Shown: in pieces, positions 25,133-33,550 of the stretch | Position numbering within the stretch: position 1 is the first letter of the stretch | Layout: every line of letters starts with the position of its first letter | Assembly (NCBI RefSeq): GCF_026723765.1 | Contig: NZ_CP113524.1 | Coordinates: forward strand, 3,953,001 to 4,017,000 | Reading direction: 5' to 3' | Source: Lacrimispora xylanolytica | GTDB lineage: Bacteria; Bacillota; Clostridia; Lachnospirales; Lachnospiraceae | DNA length: 64,000 nucleotides | Notes under the pieces: model-generated | Database searches by the model: none | Seen by the model: only the letters and a program-made list of their open reading frames with translations | What the model was told of the DNA's origin: nothing | Position numbers and translations under genes: made by a program

Positions 25133-26613
25133 TTTAAAAAACCTAAAACAGCTTCCTTCATCTGATCCGCATCGCAAACCGTGGTATGACGTACCTCGGC
25201 GGTGCGGATTTCTTCTACTGCCTGAGGAATCACAATTCCGGATACCCGGGAGAGATGGTCAATAATCTCAAACTCATCCTTTGTTTCCTGATTTCCTTCT
25301 ATGGCTTCCAAAACACTTCTTGAAAATTTATAAGGACTGGCTGTTGAGGCGATGACCGTTTTTGTATCATCCTTTGTCTCTTCTTTATAGTTACTGTATA
25401 CAGTCGAAGCGACTCCGGTATGAGTATCAATTAAGTAGCCGGTATCTTCAAACAGCTTTTTAATCGCAGCTTTATTTTCAGCTTCTGACGCAAAGCCTCC
25501 TACAAAGCCCTTCATTCTCTCTCTCATCTCACTGGTTACAGAATAGCTGCCGCTTTCTCCAAGAGCCTTCATAAGGTTTGCATTGGCTGTTGCGTCACCG
25601 CCAGCACTTAAGTAAATGAGTCTCTCTAAATTGCTGGAAATCAAGATATCCATGGAAGGAGAAGTGGTTAGTATAAATTCCCGGTTCCTGTCATAGGTTC
25701 CTGTCTGGAAGAAATCAAAAAGGACTTTATTCTCATTGGATGCACAGATTAAGGTCTTAATCGGTGCTCCCATGAGCTTTGCAAAATAAGCCGCCAGAAT
25801 GTTTCCGAAGTTACCGGTTGGCACGGCCACATTAATTTCTTCCCCTTCTTTAATCTCTTCATTTAAAAGGAGCTTTGCATAGGCATAGACATAGTAGACG
25901 ATCTGGGGAACCAGTCTTCCGATGTTAATGGAATTGGCAGAGGAAAGCTGATATCCTTTTTCTTCCAGAAGCTTTGCAAACTCTTTGTCGTTAAAGATCT
26001 TCTTTACTCCGGTCTGAGCATCGTCAAAGTTTCCGTGAATGGCTGCCACATGGGTATTCTCCCCTTTTTGTGTTACCATCTGAAGTTCCTGGACCGGACT
26101 TACTCCATCCTTTGGATAGAACACAATGATCTCGGTTCCTTCCACATCGGCAAAGCCTGCCATAGCCGCCTTACCTGTATCGCCGGAGGTAGCGGTAAGA
26201 ATTACGATCTTGTTTTTTACCTCATTTTTTTTCGCAGCGGTAGTCATCAGATGGGGCAGGATAGAAAGTGCCATATCTTTAAATGCAATGGTACTTCCAT
26301 GATATAATTCCAGATAATAAGCACCATCTGCTTTGGATAGAGGTGCAATCTCTTCCGTATCAAATTTGCTGTCATAAGCCTGATTGATGCAGCTTTTTAA
26401 TTCGGCTTCGGTGAAATCCGTAAGGAACAGCTTCATTACCTCATAGGCTGTTTCCTGGTATGTCATGAGGGATAGCTCCTTCATGGATCTGTCAAGCTTT
26501 GGAATAAAGCTTGGCATAAATAAGCCGCCGTCTGCTGCCAGCCCTTTTAAAATTGCCTGGGAAGCCGTTACACCAGCTTCGCCGCCCCGGGTACTTTGAT
26601 AGGATAATTCCAT
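25129..26613 (-). CDS. thrC: Threonine synthase
   Basis: This PLP enzyme converts O-phosphohomoserine to threonine. The 494 residues begin MELSYQSTRGGEAGV, the lysine that binds PLP is in GSTIAFKDMAL, and TATSGDTGKAA is the phosphate-binding loop; the length and VPTGNFGNILAAYFAKLMG match the long bacterial/fungal type. The start was set at the ATG ten bases after AAAGGA; a longer open frame up to 26883 has no ribosome site and crosses the promoter. A promoter lies at 26672-26700. Confidence 0.95.
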   Translation of the reverse strand: MELSYQSTRGGEAGVTASQAILKGLAADGGLFMPSFIPKLDRSMKELSLMTYQETAYEVMKLFLTDFTEAELKSCINQAYDSKFDTEEIAPLSKADGAYYLELYHGSTIAFKDMALSILPHLMTTAAKKNEVKNKIVILTATSGDTGKAAMAGFADVEGTEIIVFYPKDGVSPVQELQMVTQKGENTHVAAIHGNFDDAQTGVKKIFNDKEFAKLLEEKGYQLSSANSINIGRLVPQIVYYVYAYAKLLLNEEIKEGEEINVAVPTGNFGNILAAYFAKLMGAPIKTLICASNENKVLFDFFQTGTYDRNREFILTTSPSMDILISSNLERLIYLSAGGDATANANLMKALGESGSYSVTSEMRERMKGFVGGFASEAENKAAIKKLFEDTGYLIDTHTGVASTVYSNYKEETKDDTKTVIASTASPYKFSRSVLEAIEGNQETKDEFEIIDHLSRVSGIVIPQAVEEIRTAEVRHTTVCDADQMKEAVLGFLN

Positions 26614-26671
26614 AGTATCTGATTCCTTTCCTGCTTTGTCATAATTTAGAGTGGATAAAAACCTTGCCAGC

Positions 26672-26700
26672 ATTGTAGCACACTTTATGAAATGGCGCAA
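26672..26700 (-). promoter_or_regulatory. Promoter for thrC
   Basis: Minus-strand TTGCGC (26695-26700), 17 bp and TACAAT (26672-26677) lie about 60 bp ahead of the thrC start. Two ACATATGT palindromes lie 23-51 bp further upstream. Confidence 0.6.
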
Positions 26701-26720
26701 GCAAAAAGTATTCTTTATAC

Positions 26721-26753
26721 GGACATATGTATTTGTTGCAAAGACATATGTCT
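26721..26753. promoter_or_regulatory. Twin ACATATGT palindromes between thrC and sfsA
   Basis: Identical 8-bp palindromes at 26723-26730 and 26744-26751 have centres 21 bp apart, two helical turns, and share a G/A-GACATATGT context. Their position between divergent genes suits a dimeric regulator; no protein can be named. Confidence 0.4.
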
Positions 26754-26821
26754 GAGCTTTCCATTTGTCCCTTTCTATGGTAAGATACTCCCATGGATAC
26801 AGAAAGGATGAACTTATTTTT

Positions 26822-27592
26822 ATGAAATATGAACATATGCAGAAAGGTATTTTCCTTAGCCGGCCCAACCGCTTTATTGCCAATGTTTTAATAACTAATA
26901 AGAACGGCCAGGAAGAAACTGTCGTCTGCCATGTAAAAAATACAGGACGCTGCAGGGAGCTATTGATTCCCGGGGTGACCGTGTTAGTCCAGTTTCACCC
27001 GGAAGCCGCCCTTCTTGGAAGAAAGACTCAGTATTCCTTAATCGGAGTATGGAAGGAGCGGGAGGAAGGCCCACTTCTTATTAATATGGATTCCCAGGCA
27101 CCAAACCAGGCAGCTTATGAATGGCTTTTATCTGGAAATGCTTCTCTTCCCTATGGTAAAAAAAATATTGAGACAACCAAATTGGTTGAAGGAATACAAA
27201 ATATAAAACGGGAGGTCACCTACGGACAGTCCAGATTTGATCTTGCCTTTCAAACTGCCAATCCTGAGTTCTCCGCATTTATGGAGGTAAAAGGGGTGAC
27301 CCTGGAGGAGGATGGACTTGCCATGTTTCCCGATGCACCGACTCTTAGGGGTGTGAAACATGTAGAAGAATTGGTAAAGGCATATGAGGCAGGTTATGAG
27401 GCTTATATTCTCTTTGTCATACAGATGAAAGAGATGACAGGCTTTGCACCAAACAGAAAGACTCACCCGGAATTTGCCAAGGCTTTACAGGAAGCAAAAC
27501 GTGGAGGTGTTCATATACTTGCCTACGACTGCATTGTGACAGCTACCTCTATGACCCTGGATAAAGCAGTTCCTGTTTTATTAGATGAATAA
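26822..27592 (+). CDS. sfsA: SfsA family sugar fermentation stimulation protein
   Basis: This is a conserved 256-residue protein of the SfsA family, which binds DNA non-specifically in E. coli and has a nuclease-like fold; its true role is unsettled. FLSRPNRFIANV, HVKNTGRCRELLIPG, the acidic DLAF and FMEVKGVTLEEDGLAMFPDAPT stretches and HPEFAKAL are all typical. I chose the ATG 12 bases after AAAGGATG. It ends at a bidirectional terminator. Confidence 0.92.
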   Translation: MKYEHMQKGIFLSRPNRFIANVLITNKNGQEETVVCHVKNTGRCRELLIPGVTVLVQFHPEAALLGRKTQYSLIGVWKEREEGPLLINMDSQAPNQAAYEWLLSGNASLPYGKKNIETTKLVEGIQNIKREVTYGQSRFDLAFQTANPEFSAFMEVKGVTLEEDGLAMFPDAPTLRGVKHVEELVKAYEAGYEAYILFVIQMKEMTGFAPNRKTHPEFAKALQEAKRGGVHILAYDCIVTATSMTLDKAVPVLLDE

Positions 27593-27594
27593 AC

Positions 27595-27634
27595 AAAAAG
27601 TCTGGCTAAGGATTACTCCTTCTCCAGACTTTTT
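27595..27634. terminator. Bidirectional terminator
   Basis: The stem AAAAAGTCTGG (27595-27605) with its exact complement at 27624-27634 separates the convergent sfsA and TPM genes. Confidence 0.85.
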
Positions 27635-27648
27635 TCAATGGTATTTCC

Positions 27649-28533
27649 TTAAAACTTACGGCCCCCGCCTCCCATGGTCCGCCCGGAGGAGGAATGAGTG
27701 GTGCTTCTTCCAGAAAAACCACCGCCGGAGCTGCCGCCGGAGTTCCCTCCGTTATTTCTCGGAATGATTACATGGGTCACCGTCTTATTAATGAGATCAT
27801 CGGTCTGCTGGGAATAGCGAAACTGGCTGGCGCCTCGGTAAGCCTTTAAATAATTCCCTGACCGGTTTCTCTCCTTTTTCATGGAATACTGTCCAGCTAC
27901 AGTAAGGCAAGCAGTTCCCCCAGCAAAAAGTGCGATTCCAAAGGCTGCTGCCGCTTCATACCAGCGAATACTTCTGTAAATACTGATTTCTCCCGTTTCC
28001 TTATCATAATTATACTGGCCGCCAGGAATACCAGCCCGGTAATACTTCATAACTCCATCTAAAAAGGCCTGGGCACTGGAAGCATATTCCCCCTGACTGG
28101 CACTCTCATAAGAGCTGTCTAAAATGGCATTCCAGCGCTGATCTGTTAAGAAACGGTTCATCTTACCCACTGGGAGAATGTACATTTCCCGGTTATCCAT
28201 ATCAATTAAAAACAGAACACCTCTGTAATCAGAGCCAACGCCGTATGATCCATTGATGTAATAATCCTCTGCATACTGCTTCGCAGACTTACCGTTCGTA
28301 TCACTTGCGGTCACGATTAAAACATCCATGTTCATTTCTTTTTTCATGGATGCGATCTGGGACTGAAAGCTATCGATTTCTTTTCTGGTAAAAAGCCCTG
28401 CATCATCAAAGACCCGCGTTTCATCCCCAAGGGAATTAAGGGCCATAAAGCATGAGGAGAACAAGAAAAAAACTATAATAAAAAAGGCTGTTGGTATCCC
28501 TTTTCTCATCCATTTCCATGTTACATTCATCAT
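27649..28533 (-). CDS. TPM domain membrane protein (YdjH/YgcG-like)
   Basis: This is a 294-residue protein with an N-terminal hydrophobic segment (about 12-31), an extracellular TPM domain (about 40-170, starting VFDDAGLFTRKEID and with GVLFLIDMDNREMYI), a second membrane helix (about 192-215) and a Gly/Ser-rich C terminus ending GGGGRKF. TPM proteins are linked to photosystem repair in plants and envelope stress in bacteria. The gene overlaps the zinc-ribbon gene by 4 bp and is last of a three-gene unit matching B. subtilis ydjG-ydjH-ydjI in content. Confidence 0.85.
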   Translation of the reverse strand: MMNVTWKWMRKGIPTAFFIIVFFLFSSCFMALNSLGDETRVFDDAGLFTRKEIDSFQSQIASMKKEMNMDVLIVTASDTNGKSAKQYAEDYYINGSYGVGSDYRGVLFLIDMDNREMYILPVGKMNRFLTDQRWNAILDSSYESASQGEYASSAQAFLDGVMKYYRAGIPGGQYNYDKETGEISIYRSIRWYEAAAAFGIALFAGGTACLTVAGQYSMKKERNRSGNYLKAYRGASQFRYSQQTDDLINKTVTHVIIPRNNGGNSGGSSGGGFSGRSTTHSSSGRTMGGGGRKF

Positions 28534-29609
28534 ATGAAATACCCCACGATCAGCATGGCAGCAAGCACCGGAATGAAGATCTCCAAAAACAGAAGGAGAA
28601 GCTTTCCTTTATCCACCGGCAGCTTTCCACAGACCTTTCCGGTCTGCCCGTTTATGGTAAAATAATACATTGCATTCTTTGCCCGGTCAAAATAAGTAAG
28701 AGCCCATACAGGAAGGAGCGCATATTGCCATTGCTCCTCTGTGAAGGAAAAGGATTCATCCTGTACCCTCAAAGTATCATAGGAAGTTATGCTGTTTTTT
28801 AAGGAGTCTCTGGCAAAGGACCGTACCTCATCCTTCACTTCGCTGGAGAAGTCAGTCTCTCCCATATCTCTTCGCTCCGCTACAAAACCTGATAAGTACC
28901 CCATGGTAAATGGCTTCATCACATCGGTATCAAAAGGAAACACTCCTTCTGTCAGCTCTTTACTGGCCTTTTTTAATGCATTACGGGGTACGTATTTTAT
29001 GGGCATAAGCCCCTCTCTTTTTACTTCATAGGTCTGTGTTTCCGTATACCTGTAATTTCCGCTGACCCAGATGCGCAGACGGTCTGCCCTGGCTGTTAAC
29101 TGTCCATTGACCCGGCAGCTGTAAAGAAGATAAGGAAAATATACGCCGGAGATCTTTTCAATCTGATCTTCACTGTAAAATGCTTTTGGTGTAAATCTCT
29201 TTTTCTTCATCCAGCTTCGAAACATCTCTACTGCCTTTTCCTTTTCAATAGAAAAGGGAATGACATAATCCGGATGGTATTCGCCGGATAGTCGGCCGGT
29301 CAGAATGACCGGATTGTGACAATAGTAGCAAAAGGTGGCTGCGGTAGTTTCATCGGTTACAACCTCTGCTCCGCAGCTGGGGCAGGAATAAAGGACCGGC
29401 TCACCCTCACGTCCTGATTGCTCCGCCTTTTCCTCTTCCTGCGCCCTTTTCTCTCTTGCCTTTTCCTCTTCTTTCGCTATCTCCTCTTCCTGCGCTTCCT
29501 GCTCCGTAAATTCTGAAAGGCAAAATTCACAGGCATACTTTTGAAGCTTTGGATTAAATTTTAAGGGGCCGCCGCAGTTGGGGCAATGATAGGTTATGAT
29601 GCCGCTCAT
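28530..29609 (-). CDS. Zinc-ribbon membrane protein (YdjG-like)
   Basis: This is a 359-residue protein with two treble-clef/TFIIB-like zinc ribbons: Cys9, Cys12, Cys27, Cys30, and a second CPSC ... CYYC set near residues 75-97. They are joined by a Glu/Lys-rich stretch likely to be helical. The middle resembles the YdjG-type domain, and the C terminus is one membrane helix (about 338-358). It overlaps both neighbours by 4 bp, so the three products are probably made in fixed ratio and act together at the membrane. Confidence 0.82.
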   Translation of the reverse strand: MSGIITYHCPNCGGPLKFNPKLQKYACEFCLSEFTEQEAQEEEIAKEEEKAREKRAQEEEKAEQSGREGEPVLYSCPSCGAEVVTDETTAATFCYYCHNPVILTGRLSGEYHPDYVIPFSIEKEKAVEMFRSWMKKKRFTPKAFYSEDQIEKISGVYFPYLLYSCRVNGQLTARADRLRIWVSGNYRYTETQTYEVKREGLMPIKYVPRNALKKASKELTEGVFPFDTDVMKPFTMGYLSGFVAERRDMGETDFSSEVKDEVRSFARDSLKNSITSYDTLRVQDESFSFTEEQWQYALLPVWALTYFDRAKNAMYYFTINGQTGKVCGKLPVDKGKLLLLFLEIFIPVLAAMLIVGYFI

Positions 29610-30796
29610 GGCTTTGGCTTACCGCACTGGGAGCAGAAGTTTCCGGTATTGGACTCACCGCATTCGCACTTCCATGGTCCGGCTGGCTTTTTGTTTCCGC
29701 ATTGTGGGCAGAAATTACCGGTATTAACGCTTCCGCAGCTACAGGTCCAGCCCGCTGTAGCCTGAGTACCGGAAGGAGTATTATTTCCTGCCTGCTGTTC
29801 CTGATTAATCTTCATCTGCTGAAGGTTGGCACTTGATGCAGCACCCAGGATACCGCCTCCTACATTCATTCCCATGCCCATTCCAAGATAACCGGACATA
29901 GAACCTGCGGAATTGCCTCCGGCTGCCTCCATACCTCTGGCAGCAGCTCCCTGGACGTATCCCTCTCTTACTGACGGATCTCCAAGCATAGCGCCCTGGT
30001 TTCTCATATGAATCAGGTCCTTGGATTCCTCATCATAGGTTATGCTTGCGATTCCCACGGACTGAATGGCCATTCCTCTCCTGGCCTTCCACTGTTCGTC
30101 AAGAACATCTGACATATACTGTCCAAGCTCTCTACCCTTTGATGATACGTAAGAGATTCGGATTCCGTCTGCGGACATCTGATTGATGGAGGACTGCAAT
30201 GCCTCTAAAAATTCGGAAAGATACTGGCTGTTGATATCATCCACTTCCACGCTGACAGCGTTTCTTGGAATGACTTCCGCAAAGAATAACAGAGGATCTG
30301 TTACCTTAAAGGAATACGTTCCATGAGCCCGCAGGAATAATTCTGCATTATAAAACTGATCGAAATAATTAATGGGATTAGGGGTTCCAAATTTTACCCC
30401 TTTTATTTCCTGAAGATTGATAAAAAATACTTTTTGAGCCGTAGGTGTCTTTCCACCATAACGGACACGGTCAAAGGATTCCTTTAGAGCTTCTTCGAAC
30501 TGACCATTAAAAAGAGAGGGGAGGGAAGAATTCTTTACAGTAAAATAGCCTGGTTCTCCGGTATAGTCAATCACCTTTCCACCGTCCACTAAAATCATGA
30601 ACTGATTGGGGTAAACATGAATGACAGAACCATCTGAAACGGTGTTATCTGTTCCCCTTGTATTGGAGCCTTTTCTGATTTTTACTCCTGAAGAGAATAC
30701 GGTCTGGTCTCCCATATCTCCTGCTTCTATGACTTCAAGCCATTGATCTGCCAGTGAACCGCCTAACGCGGTTGTCAGTGCCTTTACAATTCCCAT
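29606..30796 (-). CDS. SPFH domain protein with twin zinc ribbons (YdjI-like)
   Basis: This is a 396-residue protein of the SPFH (stomatin/flotillin-like) branch found in YdjI and virion-core-like proteins. Residues about 1-260 form the SPFH part, then a Gly/Met-rich linker (about 285-325), then two C-terminal zinc ribbons with paired CxC and CPQC or CSQC knuckles. It is first of the three-gene unit, with GAGGAGG before ATG and a -10 TATAAT at 30828-30833. In B. subtilis the same set works with PspA, but no pspA gene is seen here. Confidence 0.85.
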   Translation of the reverse strand: MGIVKALTTALGGSLADQWLEVIEAGDMGDQTVFSSGVKIRKGSNTRGTDNTVSDGSVIHVYPNQFMILVDGGKVIDYTGEPGYFTVKNSSLPSLFNGQFEEALKESFDRVRYGGKTPTAQKVFFINLQEIKGVKFGTPNPINYFDQFYNAELFLRAHGTYSFKVTDPLLFFAEVIPRNAVSVEVDDINSQYLSEFLEALQSSINQMSADGIRISYVSSKGRELGQYMSDVLDEQWKARRGMAIQSVGIASITYDEESKDLIHMRNQGAMLGDPSVREGYVQGAAARGMEAAGGNSAGSMSGYLGMGMGMNVGGGILGAASSANLQQMKINQEQQAGNNTPSGTQATAGWTCSCGSVNTGNFCPQCGNKKPAGPWKCECGESNTGNFCSQCGKPKP

Positions 30797-30827
30797 GTCT
30801 GTTCCTCCTCAACTGTTAGATTCCTCT

Positions 30828-30833
30828 ATTATA
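30828..30833 (-). promoter_or_regulatory. -10 element of the SPFH operon
   Basis: A perfect minus-strand TATAAT lies about 30 bp ahead of the SPFH start, inside the 60-base gap after nfo. The -35 is not clear. Confidence 0.5.
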
Positions 30834-30856
30834 CTATAGGATTGGTAATTACGCCA

Positions 30857-31681
30857 TCAGGCATTCCTCATCATTGCAATTTCTTTGGCGTGCCCAGATA
30901 AATCGTTGGGTGTCTCTAAATAAAAAGGCAGCTCCCTAAGAACCGGATGGGTCACGATCCTTTTTATAGCCTCTATTCCGATACAGCCCTCACCTAATCG
31001 CGCGTGGCGGTCCTTGTGTGCGCCTAAGGGATTCTGGCTGTCATTTAGATGAACTGCTTTTAAACGGGAAAGGCCGATTACGTCATCGAATTTCTTTAAT
31101 ACCCCGTCTAAGTCATTTGCAATGTCATATCCGGCATCCCACACGTGGCATAAATCAAGACAGACGCCCATGAGATGGCTAAGCTCTACCCGGTCAAGAA
31201 TCTCTCTTAATTCTTCAAATTCACGGCCTACTTCACTTCCCTTACCTGACATGGTCTCAAGGAGGACCGTCGTATGAAGTTCGGGAGAAAGAATCTCTCC
31301 AAGCATATCTGCAATATACTGTATCCCGGTTTCAACGCCCTGTCCTACGTGGCTTCCCGGGTGAAAGTTATAGCAGTTTCCGGGAGTGTATTCCATTCGC
31401 AATAAATCATCCTTCATGGTATCTCTTGCGAGAATACGAAGATTTTCATCTGCAGAGCAGGCATTTAAAGTATAGGGCGCATGAGCCAGAATCCGGCCAA
31501 TGGAGTTTTCTTCTGCAAAGAGAAGAAAACGTTCCACATCGGCCGGATTCATGGCTTTGGCTTTGGTTCCTCTTGGATTTCTTGTAAAAAACTGAAACGT
31601 ATTTGCATCAATGGCCTTGGCATCCTTACCCATGGCAAGGTAGCCTTTGGCCGATGATAAATGACATCCTATTGTTAACAT
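30857..31681 (-). CDS. nfo: Deoxyribonuclease IV (AP endonuclease)
   Basis: This is a zinc-dependent endonuclease of base-excision repair that cuts 5' of abasic sites. The 274 residues have the TIM-barrel metal ligands in [51 protein letters not shown] and [11 protein letters not shown]. It follows the ABC permease by 11 bp and appears to be the last gene of the two-component/ABC transcript. Confidence 0.95.
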   Translation of the reverse strand: MLTIGCHLSSAKGYLAMGKDAKAIDANTFQFFTRNPRGTKAKAMNPADVERFLLFAEENSIGRILAHAPYTLNACSADENLRILARDTMKDDLLRMEYTPGNCYNFHPGSHVGQGVETGIQYIADMLGEILSPELHTTVLLETMSGKGSEVGREFEELREILDRVELSHLMGVCLDLCHVWDAGYDIANDLDGVLKKFDDVIGLSRLKAVHLNDSQNPLGAHKDRHARLGEGCIGIEAIKRIVTHPVLRELPFYLETPNDLSGHAKEIAMMRNA

Positions 31682-31692
31682 AAAACCTCCTT

Positions 31693-32607
31693 TTACTTGG
31701 TGTTTTTCATTCGTTTTCCATTGGTAGGGCTGATGGCCTTCACCGCAATAAAAAGGAAGATAGCTGCCAACAAAAGCTGGATGAAAATGCTTAGCACCAC
31801 CCAGTGATCCATAATGCCATTCTGAGGGTGAGGACCGAACCAGTTGTTAAGGCTCTTTAATACCTGATTATCTCCAGCCTGGGTATTTATCATTACATAA
31901 AATGTAGCCACAGGATTTAATAAAAGAAGATACAGGAATGAACCGGAATTGGCCTGATCTGCAATGCCGCTGACCGAGGATGCATAGGTATTGACCACAT
32001 TTAGGCGGGCAATGGATAACGCAAATATATTGATGGCATAGGTACCTGCCGCAATCATCACCAGCACTCCATAGCTTACTACCGTAGCAATGGTAGAACG
32101 CTTAAAAATAGAAGAAAAGCAGATTCCCATGCTTCCGCAAAGAAGGGCCACGGCAAGATAGCATAAAAGCAAAATAAATATATCAGAAGCTGTCACGCCT
32201 CCATATACAAATGAGACGGAAAGAAGGGGAAAGCTTGACATGACCATTAAAAACATGGTTCCAAAGGAAGCCATTAATTTTCCCCAGATAATCTCCCATG
32301 GCTTCATGGTGGTGGTGAGAAGAAGATCCAGAGTCTGGCGTTCTCTCTCCCCACTGACACTGGCCGCTGTCAGAGCCGGCATGATGAACATGAGCATGAC
32401 GAATTCCACCACTGCTACGAAAACGTATATGTTGATAAAGGATGAATACTGAATCTCAGCTGTCATCTTCACCTGTTCTACCACGGAGTACATATTAAGA
32501 AGAACTACCAGGGCAAGAATGGAATTAAACAGCACAAGAATGAGGGCCAGACGGAAGCTTCTGGAGCTGACCGTTATTTCCCGTTTATAGACCGGGTTCA
32601 TTTTCAT
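31693..32607 (-). CDS. ABC-2 type transporter permease
   Basis: This is a 304-residue membrane component with about six hydrophobic segments and a conserved cytoplasmic region, [21 protein letters not shown], typical of ABC-2 permeases of the GldF/NosY type. The start is the ATG seven bases after GGCGGTG, inside the last 23 bases of the ATPase gene. It works with the ATPase encoded just upstream. Substrate is unknown. Confidence 0.85.
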   Translation of the reverse strand: MKMNPVYKREITVSSRSFRLALILVLFNSILALVVLLNMYSVVEQVKMTAEIQYSSFINIYVFVAVVEFVMLMFIMPALTAASVSGERERQTLDLLLTTTMKPWEIIWGKLMASFGTMFLMVMSSFPLLSVSFVYGGVTASDIFILLLCYLAVALLCGSMGICFSSIFKRSTIATVVSYGVLVMIAAGTYAINIFALSIARLNVVNTYASSVSGIADQANSGSFLYLLLLNPVATFYVMINTQAGDNQVLKSLNNWFGPHPQNGIMDHWVVLSIFIQLLLAAIFLFIAVKAISPTNGKRMKNTK

Positions 32608-33550
32608 GTACAAGCACCGCCTTTTCTTTATCATGATCGGTTATCTGCATGAACAGGGTCTCTAAGCTCCCCTGCTCTCTGTAAAACCCGCGGATCAGTA
32701 CCTCCGCATCCACAAGCTGTTGTAGGAGAAGGGCCTCATCCTGTTCATCCCCAATGAAATTCACCCGGATATCCTGATCCTTCACGGCTATGGTCTGAAC
32801 ACAGGGCTGGCTCTTTAAGATGGAAAGAGCCCTTTCCTTATTGCCCAGAACTGCGATGATCAGGGGATTGGTGGCATTGACCCTGTGAAGGATTTCTTCC
32901 ATACTTCCTCCCAGAACCATCTTCCCCTGGTCAATGATACCAATATCCGTACAAAGCTCTGATAGCTCCGACAGCACGTGGGAGCTTATAAATATGGTCT
33001 TTCCCTGATCCTTTAACTCTTTTAAGATCTCCTTGAATTCAAATCGGGTCCTTGGGTCCAGACCGGAAGCAGGCTCATCAAGAACCAGAAGAAGGGGATC
33101 ATGGATTAAAGCCCTTGCCAGGCACAGACGCTGCTTCATACCTCTTGATAAGCTGTCTACATAAAAGTTTACCTTATCTTCCAAGCCCACCTGTTCTAAA
33201 AGGGTCATATACCGGTTTCTCGCTTTAAGCCCATCAAGTCCATAGCAGGAAGCAAAAAACTCCATGTATTCGTTGACCCTCAGATTATCATACACGCCGA
33301 AAAAATCAGGCACATAACCAATGCTTAACTTTAAATCATTTAACCCTCTGGTCACGTCGGTACCACGAATCAGGACCTGGCCGCAGTCTGCCGATAGGAG
33401 TCCGGTCATAATCTTAATGGTGGTTGTTTTACCTGCACCGTTTGGCCCCACAAATCCGTAAAGGGAGCCTTCGGGAATCGTTAGATCCAAGCCATTTAAG
33501 GCATGGAACTTACCGAATTTTTTCCATAAATTTTTGATTTCTAACATCAT
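32585..33550 (-). CDS. ABC transporter ATP-binding protein
   Basis: This is a 321-residue ATPase: Walker A GPNGAGKTT, signature LSRGMKQR, Walker B LLVLDEP, H-loop SSHVLSEL, and a C-terminal extension of about 95 residues like the DrrA/GldA group. It overlaps both neighbours by a few bases (4 bp with the 823-residue gene upstream and 23 bp with the permease). Confidence 0.93.
   Translation of the reverse strand: MMLEIKNLWKKFGKFHALNGLDLTIPEGSLYGFVGPNGAGKTTTIKIMTGLLSADCGQVLIRGTDVTRGLNDLKLSIGYVPDFFGVYDNLRVNEYMEFFASCYGLDGLKARNRYMTLLEQVGLEDKVNFYVDSLSRGMKQRLCLARALIHDPLLLVLDEPASGLDPRTRFEFKEILKELKDQGKTIFISSHVLSELSELCTDIGIIDQGKMVLGGSMEEILHRVNATNPLIIAVLGNKERALSILKSQPCVQTIAVKDQDIRVNFIGDEQDEALLLQQLVDAEVLIRGFYREQGSLETLFMQITDHDKEKAVLVHENEPGL

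Noticed and set aside
26614-26883. A 90-residue N-terminal extension of threonine synthase
   Set aside because: The extension has no ribosome site, crosses the thrC promoter and does not belong to the family.
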